31,353 nt of DNA from Phycisphaeraceae bacterium (lineage in GTDB: Bacteria; Planctomycetota; Phycisphaerae; Phycisphaerales; Phycisphaeraceae), in the NCBI GenBank assembly GCA_016763955.1, contig JAESSU010000167.1, positions 1 through 31,353 of the forward strand. Direction: 5' to 3'. Below, one piece after another: positions 24,419 through 31,353 of the stretch. Under the pieces are notes generated by a model. That model had not been told where the DNA came from, did not search any database, and saw only the letters and a list, made by a program, of their open reading frames with translations. The position numbers and the translations under genes were made by a program. The first letter of the stretch is position 1. Each line of letters starts with the position of its first letter.

Positions 24419-24434
24419 CGAATCGCGGGATTCG
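24419..24434. terminator. Hairpin between convergent polymerase and mtnA genes
   Basis: CGAATC-GCGG-GATTCG is a perfect 6-bp stem in the 72-nt convergent gap. A run of eight T lies 17 nt further on the plus strand, which is too far for a textbook terminator but suggests this gap ends transcription. Confidence 0.4.
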
Positions 24435-24456
24435 GGGTGAATTGAAGGCCTTTTTT

Positions 24457-25467
24457 TTACCCTAACACTGCTTTGATATTTTCCGTTGTCACTGGGGCGA
24501 TGATTCCCTTTTCGGTGATTAGGCCTGCAATCAAATGGGCGGGGGTGGCATCGAATGCTGGGCTATACGTTTGAACATTTAAGGGGGCGGTACGTTTGCC
24601 AAAGCCTTCGGTGATTTCTTCTGATGCTCGTTGTTCGATGGGGATTTGGTCGCCACTGGTGAGTGCAAAGTCGAAGGTGGAACTCGGTGCTGCGACATAA
24701 AACGGGACGTTGTGATATTGGGCTAGAATCGCCACGCCATAGGTTCCGATTTTGTTTGCCGCATCGCCGTTGGCCGTGATGCGATCTGCGCCGGTGATGA
24801 CCATGCCGATCTTGCCTTCGCGCATGACTTGGGCAGCCATGTTGTCACAGATGAGCGTGACATCGATGCCTGCTTCTTGGAGTTCAAAGGTGGTTAGGCG
24901 TGCGCCTTGCAGTAGCGGGCGAGTTTCATCTGCGTAGACTTTGAATTGCAATCCTTTTTCATGGGCAACATACATTGGCGCGGTGGCTGTTCCAATCCCG
25001 CCGGTGGCTAGCGCGCCTGCATTGCAATGTGTCAGCACGCCGCGTTTGTCCGCAGGCAGAGCTTCGATGAGTCCCACTGCATGCTCTCCGATGGCACGGC
25101 ACATTGCCCGGTCTTGGGCGTGAATTTTAAGGGCTTGAGTTAACAATGCCTCAGGTGTGCGGGGGGAAACTTTTTTCATCCGGTTAATCGCCCAAAACAG
25201 GTTCACTGCGGTGGGGCGACTGCTTGCCAGATGGTCAGCTGATTCATCAAATGTATTTTTTTGTGCGGCGATGACCATGCCAAAGGCTGCGGTGATGCCG
25301 ATGGCCGGTGCACCTCGGACGGAGAGCCGCTTAATCGCGTCCCAGACGGTTTGCACATCTTTGCAGTCGATATAGGTTTCTGTACCCGGAAGTACGGTTT
25401 GGTCCAATAGGCGAAGGTAGCCAGTGGCTGCGTCGCCGATCCATTGCATGTGATTAAGTGGGTTCAT
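24457..25467 (-). CDS. mtnA: S-methyl-5-thioribose-1-phosphate isomerase
   Basis: Converts methylthioribose 1-phosphate to methylthioribulose 1-phosphate in the methionine salvage pathway. The protein belongs to the eIF2B-alpha-like superfamily. It shows RGAPAIG (51-57), catalytic C148 in THCNAGALATGGIGTA, and catalytic D228 in GADRITANGDAANKIGT. The 80-residue spacing of these two equals that of Cys160 and Asp240 in B. subtilis MtnA. A length of 336 is normal. No other salvage gene is adjacent. The aliases with eIF2B-like proteins or ribose-1,5-bisphosphate isomerase are less likely given the intact Cys/Asp pair. Confidence 0.94.
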   Translation of the reverse strand: MNPLNHMQWIGDAATGYLRLLDQTVLPGTETYIDCKDVQTVWDAIKRLSVRGAPAIGITAAFGMVIAAQKNTFDESADHLASSRPTAVNLFWAINRMKKVSPRTPEALLTQALKIHAQDRAMCRAIGEHAVGLIEALPADKRGVLTHCNAGALATGGIGTATAPMYVAHEKGLQFKVYADETRPLLQGARLTTFELQEAGIDVTLICDNMAAQVMREGKIGMVITGADRITANGDAANKIGTYGVAILAQYHNVPFYVAAPSSTFDFALTSGDQIPIEQRASEEITEGFGKRTAPLNVQTYSPAFDATPAHLIAGLITEKGIIAPVTTENIKAVLG

Positions 25468-25739
25468 GGCCAGCCATCGTAGCGAATAATTCGGATGATG
25501 TTGTCTTTTAGGGAGTAGGGCATTGAAAAGTTCATGGCCGAGTCAGTCTAAATAGTGTGATTCATTTTAAGGGTTGGTCTGCTTCAATGACATCACTAGA
25601 CACACTTTTTATCGACATCTAAAGGAAACAGAGTTCCGCATTAACCATCGACGTGATAACCTCTATAAAGTCATACTCATTCGATTACGAAAAAACCAAT
25701 TTGACCACTCTTAAATTCCTAAAAGCCTAGGTAAATATA
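25468..25739. other. Divergent promoter region between mtnA and the thioredoxin-fold gene
   Basis: No gene is seen in these 272 nt. TTGACC occurs at 25701-25706 on the plus strand, but no well-spaced -10 box follows. TATAAT overlaps the ATG at 25740 itself, which cannot serve as a promoter for that start. No strong inverted repeat is present. Confidence 0.35.
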
Positions 25740-26855
25740 ATGTGTCCACTGCTAAAAAATCGATCCTTTGTGGCTGTCTTATTGTTGTCACTAATCCCCA
25801 CGCTTGAGGTTCAGTCTCAGGCAACTGCCCAGCGGCCGGCGATTCTTGAGCTTTCACAGCAAGACGTATTGCTAAACCAAGATGGCACACAACAAAAACT
25901 CGCTCGCGAACAACTCAATGAACTACAAAACCAAATCAACCTGCAAATCCAACAGTCCACCAACCCGCGTGAGCAATTTGTGCTTCTTGAACAACGACTA
26001 AAAATCATGCATACCCTAGCAGTCGATGCTCGCCTTAACCAACAGTTAAAACACCACGCACGCTGGTATCAAGCAATGCGCTCTGATGCATGGAAACTAA
26101 GGCAATCGGAAAATCCAGAGTTGCATATCACCGGCGATTATTGGTTTCTACTCTGTGATTTGTCAGACATTCGCAGGCTCGCACGAGACCTAGAAAGCAG
26201 CCAACGCGCGTGCATTCAACGCCTTGAACAGTTCTTGGAAAAACAAACCCGCATCACCGAGCCCAACGAACCGCAAGCCATGCATTTGCTCCAGCAAGTT
26301 CGCCTTGCGCTGCTCCAACTTTATGATCAACGCGGTAGTAGTTCACAAGCCTGCAAACTAATCAGTCGTCTTAAACAACTAGACCCGGAAAACCAACCAC
26401 TACTAGACGACTTGCAACAAACCTATGGCTATTGCCATCTCATCGGCACACGGTTTAACACCCGCCTAATCACAGCAGATGGTAAAGCTTGGGACAGCCG
26501 AGAAAAACGCGGCACCTCCATCGTGATCTACTTTTGGCCAGGCATCGAATTGCCCACTGTACCAACGAACAAGGCTAACAATCAGTACCCCGTAGACTCA
26601 CTATGGAATCAAATGCATCAAACCAAAGCAGAAGTTTTACTAGTCGACCTAAGTCATGCCGATGAGTCAGGATTGCAAATTCCTGCAAGTCCATGGCCCA
26701 AGTACCGCCAGGAACCCGGACAGTTCAAACTCACCGATTACTTTCATGTTAAAACGCTGCCACGCATTGTCATTATAGATAAGCAGGGCGTGATCCAAGC
26801 TATCGGCGGACCTGCGACAAATAACATCTTGCAAAATTTGGCCACAACGCAATAA
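25740..26855 (+). CDS. Secreted protein with a thioredoxin-like C-terminal domain lacking CxxC
   Basis: Not a named family. Residues 1-30 form a signal peptide (hydrophobic FVAVLLLSLIPTL, then VQSQA). Residues 45-230 are Gln-rich and helical, possibly coiled-coil or degenerate TPR. The C-terminal part (about 238-370) resembles TlpA/AhpC-type thioredoxin folds. GTSIVIYFWPG aligns with the first strand, where the CxxC would follow but is replaced by PGIELP. TLPRIVIIDKQGVIQAIGG supplies the cis-proline and last strands. Without the redox cysteines it is unlikely to be an oxidoreductase, and a structural or binding role in the periplasm is more plausible. It is preceded by no clear Shine-Dalgarno site and stands upstream of PEPCK. 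Confidence 0.7.
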   Translation: MCPLLKNRSFVAVLLLSLIPTLEVQSQATAQRPAILELSQQDVLLNQDGTQQKLAREQLNELQNQINLQIQQSTNPREQFVLLEQRLKIMHTLAVDARLNQQLKHHARWYQAMRSDAWKLRQSENPELHITGDYWFLLCDLSDIRRLARDLESSQRACIQRLEQFLEKQTRITEPNEPQAMHLLQQVRLALLQLYDQRGSSSQACKLISRLKQLDPENQPLLDDLQQTYGYCHLIGTRFNTRLITADGKAWDSREKRGTSIVIYFWPGIELPTVPTNKANNQYPVDSLWNQMHQTKAEVLLVDLSHADESGLQIPASPWPKYRQEPGQFKLTDYFHVKTLPRIVIIDKQGVIQAIGGPATNNILQNLATTQ

Positions 26856-26864
26856 AAAGACTTT

Positions 26865-26893
26865 TTGACCTTCTGTTTGCGGTGTGCCATAAA
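26865..26893 (+). promoter_or_regulatory. Possible sigma70-type promoter for the PEPCK gene
   Basis: TTGACC (26865-26870), a 17-nt spacer and CATAAA (26888-26893) give a moderate match to the -35/-10 consensus, about 100 nt before the PEPCK start. A TATTAT lies a few bases further on. This is a pattern match only. Confidence 0.3.
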
Positions 26894-26995
26894 AGTACTA
26901 TTATATTTGGAGATAAATCACACAATAGCCGGATAATAAATATAGCTGTGTTTTTTTCCTAACCGCTTTTGTATTCAACTAGATAGGATTGGGTC

Positions 26996-28816
26996 ATGAC
27001 AACTACCAGCGTCCCCACTTCACACACCAAGCTCTTGGCTTGGGTTCAAGAAGTCACCGAACTGACCACCCCCGATAATGTCCACTGGGCAGATGGCACA
27101 AATGATGAATATCAAAAGATGCTCAATCTCATGGTGGACTCTGGTTCCGCAAAATGGCTTGCACAAGACAAAAAGCCCAACTCGATTCTTGTTCTCTCGG
27201 ACCCCGCAGACGTTGCTCGCGTTGAAGGAAGTACCTTCATCTGCTCTGAGCATAAAGAAGATGCAGGCCCAACGAACAACTGGAAAGCTCCTCAGGAAAT
27301 GAAGGATATCATCATGCCCTTATTTAAGGGCTGCATGAAAGGGCGTACGATGTACGTCATCCCCTTTTCCATGGGGCCCATCGGATCACCGATTGCACAC
27401 ATCGGCATTGAAATCACTGACAGCCCCTACGTCGTAGCCAACATGCACACCATGACCCGCGTGGGAAGTAAAGTCCTTGATGTCCTTGGTAGCGAGGGGC
27501 AATTTGTTCCATGTGTCCATTCCGTAGGCATGCCCTTAGCCGAAGGGCAAGCAGACGTCGCCTGGCCATGCAATACTGATAACAAATACATCACACACTT
27601 CCCAGAAACTAAAGAAATCTGGTCCTACGGATCGGGCTACGGCGGAAACGCATTACTGGGCAAAAAATGCTTCGCACTACGCATCGCCTCCACCATGGCA
27701 CGCGAACAAGGATGGATGGCAGAACATATGCTCATCCTCAAACTCACCAGCCCAGAAGGTTTGATCAAATACATCGCAGCAGCATTCCCCTCGGCATGTG
27801 GCAAAACCAACTTAGCGATGATGAACCCATCACTGCCCGGCTGGAAAGTCCAAACCGTCGGCGACGATATCGCATGGATGAAATTCGCGCCCGGTAAAGA
27901 TGGCAAACTCCAACTTTTTGCAATCAATCCAGAAGCAGGCTTCTTTGGTGTCGCGCCCGGGACAAACTATGCAACCAATCCAAATGCAATGGAGTCCCTC
28001 ATAGAAAATGCAATCTTCACAAATGTCGCACTCACAGACGATGGCGATGTCTGGTGGGAAGGCATCGACGGCCAAGTCCCCGCACACCTAATCGATTGGA
28101 ACGGTAACGACTGGACACCAGACAGCGACAAAAAAGCAGCCCACCCCAATTCCCGATTTACTGCAAAAGCTCAGCAATGCCCCGTTATCGCCCCCAACTG
28201 GGAAGACCCCGCAGGCGTGCCTATCGACGCAATTGTCTTTGGCGGTCGCCGTGCGTGTACACAGCCTCTGGTTATGGAGTCTTTTAACTGGGAACATGGC
28301 ACATTCCTAGGCTCAACGATGGCCTCAGAAAAAACAGCAGCTGCGGCAGGCAAAGTCGGGGAACTGCGATTTGACCCCATGGCTATGCTCCCTTTCTGCG
28401 GTTACGACATGGCAGACTACTGGGCACACTGGCTAGAGATGGGTAAAACCCCAAACGCTCAAATGCCCAAGGTTTTCTATATCAACTGGTTCCGAAAAAA
28501 TGACCAAGGTAAATGGCTCTGGCCCGGATTCGGCGAAAACAGTCGCATCCTCAAATGGATCTGTGAACGAGTCGATGGCAAAGATAAAGTCCGCCAAACC
28601 CCCATTGGCATCCTCCCCACCATCGAGAGTTTAGATATAAGTAACTTGGACATGCCCGCAGAAGACTTTGCAGGATTATTTAAAGTCGATCCCAACGAAT
28701 GGCTCGCCATGATCCCGCATATGGAAGAACATTATGCGCAGTTTGGCAGCAAGCTCCCTCCCGAACTAGCAACCCAACTCCAAGACCTAAAAGCTCGTCT
28801 CGAAGCTGCAAAGTAA
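26996..28816 (+). CDS. pckG: Phosphoenolpyruvate carboxykinase (GTP)
   Basis: Converts oxaloacetate and GTP to phosphoenolpyruvate, GDP and CO2, the first committed step of gluconeogenesis. The 606-residue length is normal for the GTP-dependent family. The kinase P-loop with the reactive cysteine is FPSACGKTN, with C268, K270 and T271. The metal and nucleotide region includes [19 protein letters not shown] and [16 protein letters not shown] are family hallmarks in the C-terminal half. All expected catalytic motifs are intact. The start is ATG 26996, with AGGA about 10 nt upstream. A long hairpin of the RAYT-associated type lies 57 nt after the stop and may act as its terminator. Confidence 0.97.
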   Translation: MTTTSVPTSHTKLLAWVQEVTELTTPDNVHWADGTNDEYQKMLNLMVDSGSAKWLAQDKKPNSILVLSDPADVARVEGSTFICSEHKEDAGPTNNWKAPQEMKDIIMPLFKGCMKGRTMYVIPFSMGPIGSPIAHIGIEITDSPYVVANMHTMTRVGSKVLDVLGSEGQFVPCVHSVGMPLAEGQADVAWPCNTDNKYITHFPETKEIWSYGSGYGGNALLGKKCFALRIASTMAREQGWMAEHMLILKLTSPEGLIKYIAAAFPSACGKTNLAMMNPSLPGWKVQTVGDDIAWMKFAPGKDGKLQLFAINPEAGFFGVAPGTNYATNPNAMESLIENAIFTNVALTDDGDVWWEGIDGQVPAHLIDWNGNDWTPDSDKKAAHPNSRFTAKAQQCPVIAPNWEDPAGVPIDAIVFGGRRACTQPLVMESFNWEHGTFLGSTMASEKTAAAAGKVGELRFDPMAMLPFCGYDMADYWAHWLEMGKTPNAQMPKVFYINWFRKNDQGKWLWPGFGENSRILKWICERVDGKDKVRQTPIGILPTIESLDISNLDMPAEDFAGLFKVDPNEWLAMIPHMEEHYAQFGSKLPPELATQLQDLKARLEAAK

Positions 28817-28873
28817 CTCCCCGGAAGTGTTGAAGTTTTGTAGAAGAGGTGGCATCCCTGTCTTGGGGACATT

Positions 28874-29016
28874 CAGTCTTCGCCGAGCCTCAGACATGGG
28901 CTTGTGGTGGTTTTTTTTGTTAAACTAACTTTATGACTGGGGTTTGTGGTGATGTTTTTTGTTAAACTAATTTTATTGTCGGGGCAAAGCCCATGTCTGA
29001 GGCTCGGCGAAGACTG
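28874..29016. repeat. REP-type hairpin R1 (perfect 30-bp arms, duplicated loop)
   Basis: Arms 28874-28903 and 28987-29016 are exact reverse complements over 30 nt, containing CAGTCTTCGCCGAGCC and GACATGGGCTT. The 83-nt loop holds two tandem copies of a roughly 40-bp T-rich unit, each with TGTTAAACTAA. R2 and R3 have only one such unit. The perfect arms suggest recent formation or active maintenance. The hairpin lies between PEPCK and the transposase gene. Confidence 0.9.
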
Positions 29017-29064
29017 GGATCGACCTTCATGTAACACCTGATATTTTATCACAGGGAACACGCA

Positions 29065-29586
29065 ATGCCCAAGCCCGGCTACGCATGGTGGCATCTGGTA
29101 CTACACACCAAAGGCTCATGGCTACACGGCGACCCTCGCGGCTTTCGAACACGTCAACATCGAATCCACAGTAGCGGTGATTACAAAAGTCCTCCCCCAT
29201 CTGGTGAACATCAAAATCTTCATCAATACGAAAAAGAAAAACTCAAAAACGCGGTCGTTATTCCAACTCATTTATATCAAATCATCGGCCAAGCACTTTA
29301 TCTTAAATCCAGCAAAATGAATGTCAAAACGCTAGCCATTAGCGTGGGGCCAACCCATGCTCATCTGCAAGTTGAACTTGAAAATAACTACAAGGTAGCA
29401 CTAAAACATACCGCAAAAATAAAACAAGCAGCTTCATATGCAGTGCGCAATGCACTGCCCGGCTCACTGTGGGCTCGCGGCGGAAAACCCATCGCAATCA
29501 GTGATCTAAAACACCAAATACGTGTTTATCAATACATTCAAACCCATGCCAAGCAAGGTGATTGGGTTTGGACATTCCAAGATTAA
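29065..29586 (+). CDS. REP-associated tyrosine transposase (RAYT, Y1/HUH family)
   Basis: An IS200/IS605-related single-strand nuclease that mobilises or processes REP hairpins. At 173 residues it is complete. GSWLHGDPRGFRTRQHR near the N terminus is typical of planctomycete RAYTs. The HUH metal motif is THAHLQV (H98, H100). The catalytic tyrosine is probably Y157 in VYQYIQTHAKQG, with Y155 the alternative. The start at ATG 29065 has AGGGA 8 nt upstream. It is bracketed by hairpins R1 and R2, and its 3' end is fused to sequence repeated before R3. All catalytic residues are intact, so it may still be active. Confidence 0.82.
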   Translation: MPKPGYAWWHLVLHTKGSWLHGDPRGFRTRQHRIHSSGDYKSPPPSGEHQNLHQYEKEKLKNAVVIPTHLYQIIGQALYLKSSKMNVKTLAISVGPTHAHLQVELENNYKVALKHTAKIKQAASYAVRNALPGSLWARGGKPIAISDLKHQIRVYQYIQTHAKQGDWVWTFQD

Positions 29587-29602
29587 TGACAATACGATTT
29601 TA

Positions 29603-29707
29603 TCCCAGTCTTCGCTGCGCTTAGACATGGGCTTGTGGTGGATTTTTGTTAATAGAATTTTGTTATCAGGGGCAAAGCCCACGTCTGAGGCTCAGCGAAG
29701 ACTGGGA
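29603..29707. repeat. REP-type hairpin R2
   Basis: Arms 29603-29634 and 29675-29707 share the TCCCAGTCTTCGCTG and TGGGCTT blocks with a few mismatches. The single-unit loop contains GTTAATAGAATTTTGTTATC. It starts 17 nt after the transposase stop. The sequence immediately before it, including the last codons of the transposase, is repeated before R3. Confidence 0.85.
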
Positions 29708-29768
29708 TCAAAACCCCAAAATCCCAAACCACAAGAGCAAAACTTATAGTTTCTTCTTAAAACTTAAT

Positions 29769-29990
29769 CTAATTCTTGATCGTCTTACGATAGAGACTTT
29801 CCACTTTCTCTCTAGCCCAAGGTGTTTTACGAAGAAACTTCAAGCTAGATTTTACTGAAGGATCGTTGTTGAAACACCCAACATTGATGCGTCTTCCAAG
29901 TTCTTCCCACCCGTAATACGCTTCTAGGTAATTGATAATCTTTTCAAGCGTCACACCGTGCATTGGATTGTTTGATTGTTCTTCAGCCAT
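29769..29990 (-). CDS. VF530 family (DUF2132) small protein
   Basis: A 73-residue protein matching the VF530/DUF2132 family. [20 protein letters not shown] is followed by [20 protein letters not shown] and then [20 protein letters not shown], almost the entire family profile. The Vibrio family member has a helical fold with similarity to double-strand DNA-binding domains, so DNA binding is possible but unproven here. The start is ATG 29990, with AGGGA about 10 nt upstream. It lies between an autonomous transposase copy and a miniature derivative, on the opposite strand. It may be a passenger or simply a neighbour of repeated insertion. Confidence 0.88.
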   Translation of the reverse strand: MAEEQSNNPMHGVTLEKIINYLEAYYGWEELGRRINVGCFNNDPSVKSSLKFLRKTPWAREKVESLYRKTIKN

Positions 29991-30021
29991 AAGTGGTCAT
30001 CCCTGTTTTTCTGTATTTTAC

Positions 30022-30111
30022 GATATTTTTGTTGCCGCATCACAAAGGACCACGCAATGTCCAAGCCATGCTCAATAAGCTGATTGGGGTTGGAGTTTTC
30101 AAGATTAATGA
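30022..30111 (+). pseudogene. Internally deleted RAYT remnant (MITE-type derivative)
   Basis: The first part (30022-30067), including CACGCAATGTCCAAGCC, matches the transposase leader and first codons (29041-29076). It then jumps directly to ATGCTCAATAAGCTGATTGG and onward through CAAGATTAATGAC, matching the last codons and stop of the transposase (29546-29590). About 470 bp of the interior are missing. Both retained ends show point changes, so the deletion is not very recent. Hairpin R3 follows as R2 follows the full gene. Confidence 0.75.
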
Positions 30112-30124
30112 CCATACGATTTTA

Positions 30125-30229
30125 TCGCAGTCTTCGCTTCGCTTAGACATGGGCTTGCGGAGCGTTTTTGTGAATCGAATTTTGTTATCAGGGGCAAAGC
30201 CCACGTCTGAGGCTCAGCGAAGACTGGGA
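30125..30229. repeat. REP-type hairpin R3
   Basis: Arms 30125-30156 and 30197-30229 belong to the same family as R2, with CAGTCTTCGCTTCGC and GACATGGGCTT on the left and a right arm nearly identical to that of R2. The loop has a single unit. The preceding ATACGATTTTATC is shared with R2, showing that the two are copies of one larger unit. Confidence 0.85.
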
Positions 30230-30339
30230 TCAAAATGCATGAAGGCCAAAACTAAAAGAATTAACGAATAGCGTTGTTGAAATTTCGTATCACAGTTTAC
30301 TCATATTACCCCATGAAAGCTAACGCTTTTCAAACCGGA

Positions 30340-31353
30340 TCAATCCGTGATTGCCATCGTTGTATCACGATAAGGCTTGTGGTTTTGATACAACGTCAGC
30401 CGACGGGTCATCGTGGTCACCAATTCGGTAAAACCGGCTTGTTTGGCGAGTCCGATCGCTTGGGTCTGGACGGTGATGGCTTGTGGGTAACGCCCGACCT
30501 CAGCCGAGGCAGCTGCGAGTGTGTCTAGGTATCGTGGTGCACGGTTTTTAGTGAGCTTGCATAGTTTTATGGCGAGTTGCAACGCTTTATTGCCATCACG
30601 CAAATCACTGTCGGGATGAGTTGCTAGAAGCCATGCCCAATGATGGATCGACTCGACGGAGGCACTTTGGCCTTCTTTGGCAGAACGTTCAAAAGACGTG
30701 AGGGCTTGCTGGGTGTGGCCCATTTGTAATTGGATCATGCCCATGCGTTGATACGCTTCTGCAACTGTCGTGACGTACTGCTGTGCGCCTTGTTCATAAC
30801 GTTGCAAAGCTTGTTCTAACTGACCACAGCCTTCTAACGCGCGAGCGTGATTCATCCAACCGCGTGGGCTATTAAGAAATCGGGGTAACTGTTCATAGAC
30901 GGTGACTGTTTGCTTAAAATAAGCCGTTGCTGCTTGCTTGTCACCGACCTGTTCTAATGCCTGGGCAATTCCTAGCAAAGCCCGCCGGTCATCAGGAATC
31001 TGATCAAGAACCACCTGGAAATGCGTCACTGCTTGAGCGGGCTTACCTAGTTCCATCATGAGCTGGCCTATGTTTAGGCGGGGTTCGATAGCATTGGGGG
31101 TCCGCCGAATCGCTTCTTGCATGAGTAGCTCTACCGCATCAATCTCACCGCGTTGACGTAGTAAAATAGCAAGGTTATTGCGCGCAAGCCAAGCATCAGG
31201 ATTGGTCCGAATCGTCGCCCGCCAAAGTGATTCTTCGTTGGCATAATTCAAAGTCTGCATGCCTGTTAGACAACACAAAGTCACCAACAAAACGGCAATG
31301 AGCCAGCGTGCTTTAGCAAGTAATCGTGAGAGGATCACTGCTAACAAGATCAG
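30340..31353 (-). CDS. Membrane-anchored TPR protein, 5' end outside the window
   Basis: The frame is open to the right edge, so the TTG at 31347 is probably internal. The visible N-terminal part (LAKARWLIAVLLVTLCCLTG) is a membrane segment, followed by ANEESLWRATIRTNPDAWLA and at least six TPR units up to about residue 310. Proteins of this plan, with many membrane helices and then a LWRxTLxxNP junction and TPRs, are common in planctomycetes as TMTC-like or DUF1736-type glycosyltransferase relatives. Only the last membrane helix and the TPR tail would be visible here. This assignment rests on the junction motif and is tentative. Confidence 0.75.
   Translation of the reverse strand: MILLAVILSRLLAKARWLIAVLLVTLCCLTGMQTLNYANEESLWRATIRTNPDAWLARNNLAILLRQRGEIDAVELLMQEAIRRTPNAIEPRLNIGQLMMELGKPAQAVTHFQVVLDQIPDDRRALLGIAQALEQVGDKQAATAYFKQTVTVYEQLPRFLNSPRGWMNHARALEGCGQLEQALQRYEQGAQQYVTTVAEAYQRMGMIQLQMGHTQQALTSFERSAKEGQSASVESIHHWAWLLATHPDSDLRDGNKALQLAIKLCKLTKNRAPRYLDTLAAASAEVGRYPQAITVQTQAIGLAKQAGFTELVTTMTRRLTLYQNHKPYRDTTMAITD

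Larger units (their letters stand above)
28874..29707 (+). mobile_element. RAYT transposase module flanked by long inverted hairpins (REPtron-like)
   Basis: A Y1-type transposase gene (29065-29586) lies between two long hairpins of one sequence family (28874-29016 and 29603-29707). This is the arrangement known for REP-associated tyrosine transposases, which act on REP/BIME palindromes through single-strand hairpin recognition. The exact ends cannot be set from one copy, but the homologous derivative at 30022-30229 helps define the internal borders. Confidence 0.7.

Noticed and set aside
30274..30528. Plus-strand ORF of 84 codons near the right edge
   Set aside because: Most of it is antisense to the TPR gene, whose repeats are clear on the minus strand.
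1..31353. tRNA or rRNA genes
   Set aside because: No cloverleaf with a TTCGANNC-type arm and CCA-proximal stem, and no conserved rRNA stretch, was recognised by eye. A covariance-model scan would settle it.

Overview
This is a bacterial chromosome segment with roughly 50% GC and about 22 real protein genes. Several genes use TTG or GTG starts and Shine-Dalgarno sites are weak. The gene set points to the Planctomycetota, probably class Phycisphaerae: an FHA-SpoIIE-type phosphatase fusion, two zinc-ribbon membrane proteins, a TPR protein with a built-in HEFTH metallopeptidase, an MCE transporter operon, GTP-dependent PEPCK, and a RAYT transposase with a GDPRGFRTR motif. The taxonomic call is inferred from gene content and was not tested.

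Layout: (1) 1-2.2 kb holds the 3' part of a phosphohexomutase gene and a TauE/SafE-type exporter, separated by a terminator and a degenerate inverted-repeat element. (2) 2.4-3.3 kb is a FliA-type sigma factor on the minus strand. (3) 3.3-4.6 kb is an accessory, partly decayed stretch. It holds a repeat element with a terminator behind it, broken ORFs, and a nucleotidyltransferase whose small partner gene looks frameshifted. (4) 4.6-9.2 kb is a minus-strand signalling block: a GAF/PAS histidine kinase, a stand-alone sigma54 activator and a single-domain response regulator. Two large multi-branched inverted repeats lie in its gaps. (5) 9.9-11.5 kb is the FHA/phosphatase gene. (6) 11.7-14.7 kb is a minus-strand run of DegT-type aminotransferase, MlaF-type ATPase and MlaD-type substrate-binding protein, with no permease. 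(7) 15-23 kb carries two zinc-ribbon membrane proteins, the TPR-peptidase, a class V aminotransferase and an SppA-type lipoprotein peptidase. (8) 23-28.8 kb holds a Y-family polymerase, MtnA, a secreted thioredoxin-fold protein and PEPCK. (9) 28.8-30.3 kb is a RAYT/REP mobile module with three long hairpins and an internally deleted derivative, enclosing a small VF530-family gene. (10) The right edge cuts a membrane TPR protein.

The most interesting material is between the genes. A dispersed element occurs three times (3475, 9728, 15065). Two copies align over 105 bp without gaps, and all three share a core with the palindrome ATRYCC-GAN-RGGYAT that overlaps a -10-like box in two copies. Separate long inverted repeats with internal hairpins lie at 7256-7385, 9300-9404, 16999-17074 and 23006-23084. 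At 28.9-30.2 kb a transposase, its flanking hairpins and a miniature deletion derivative show directly how a REP-type element can give rise to a non-autonomous copy.
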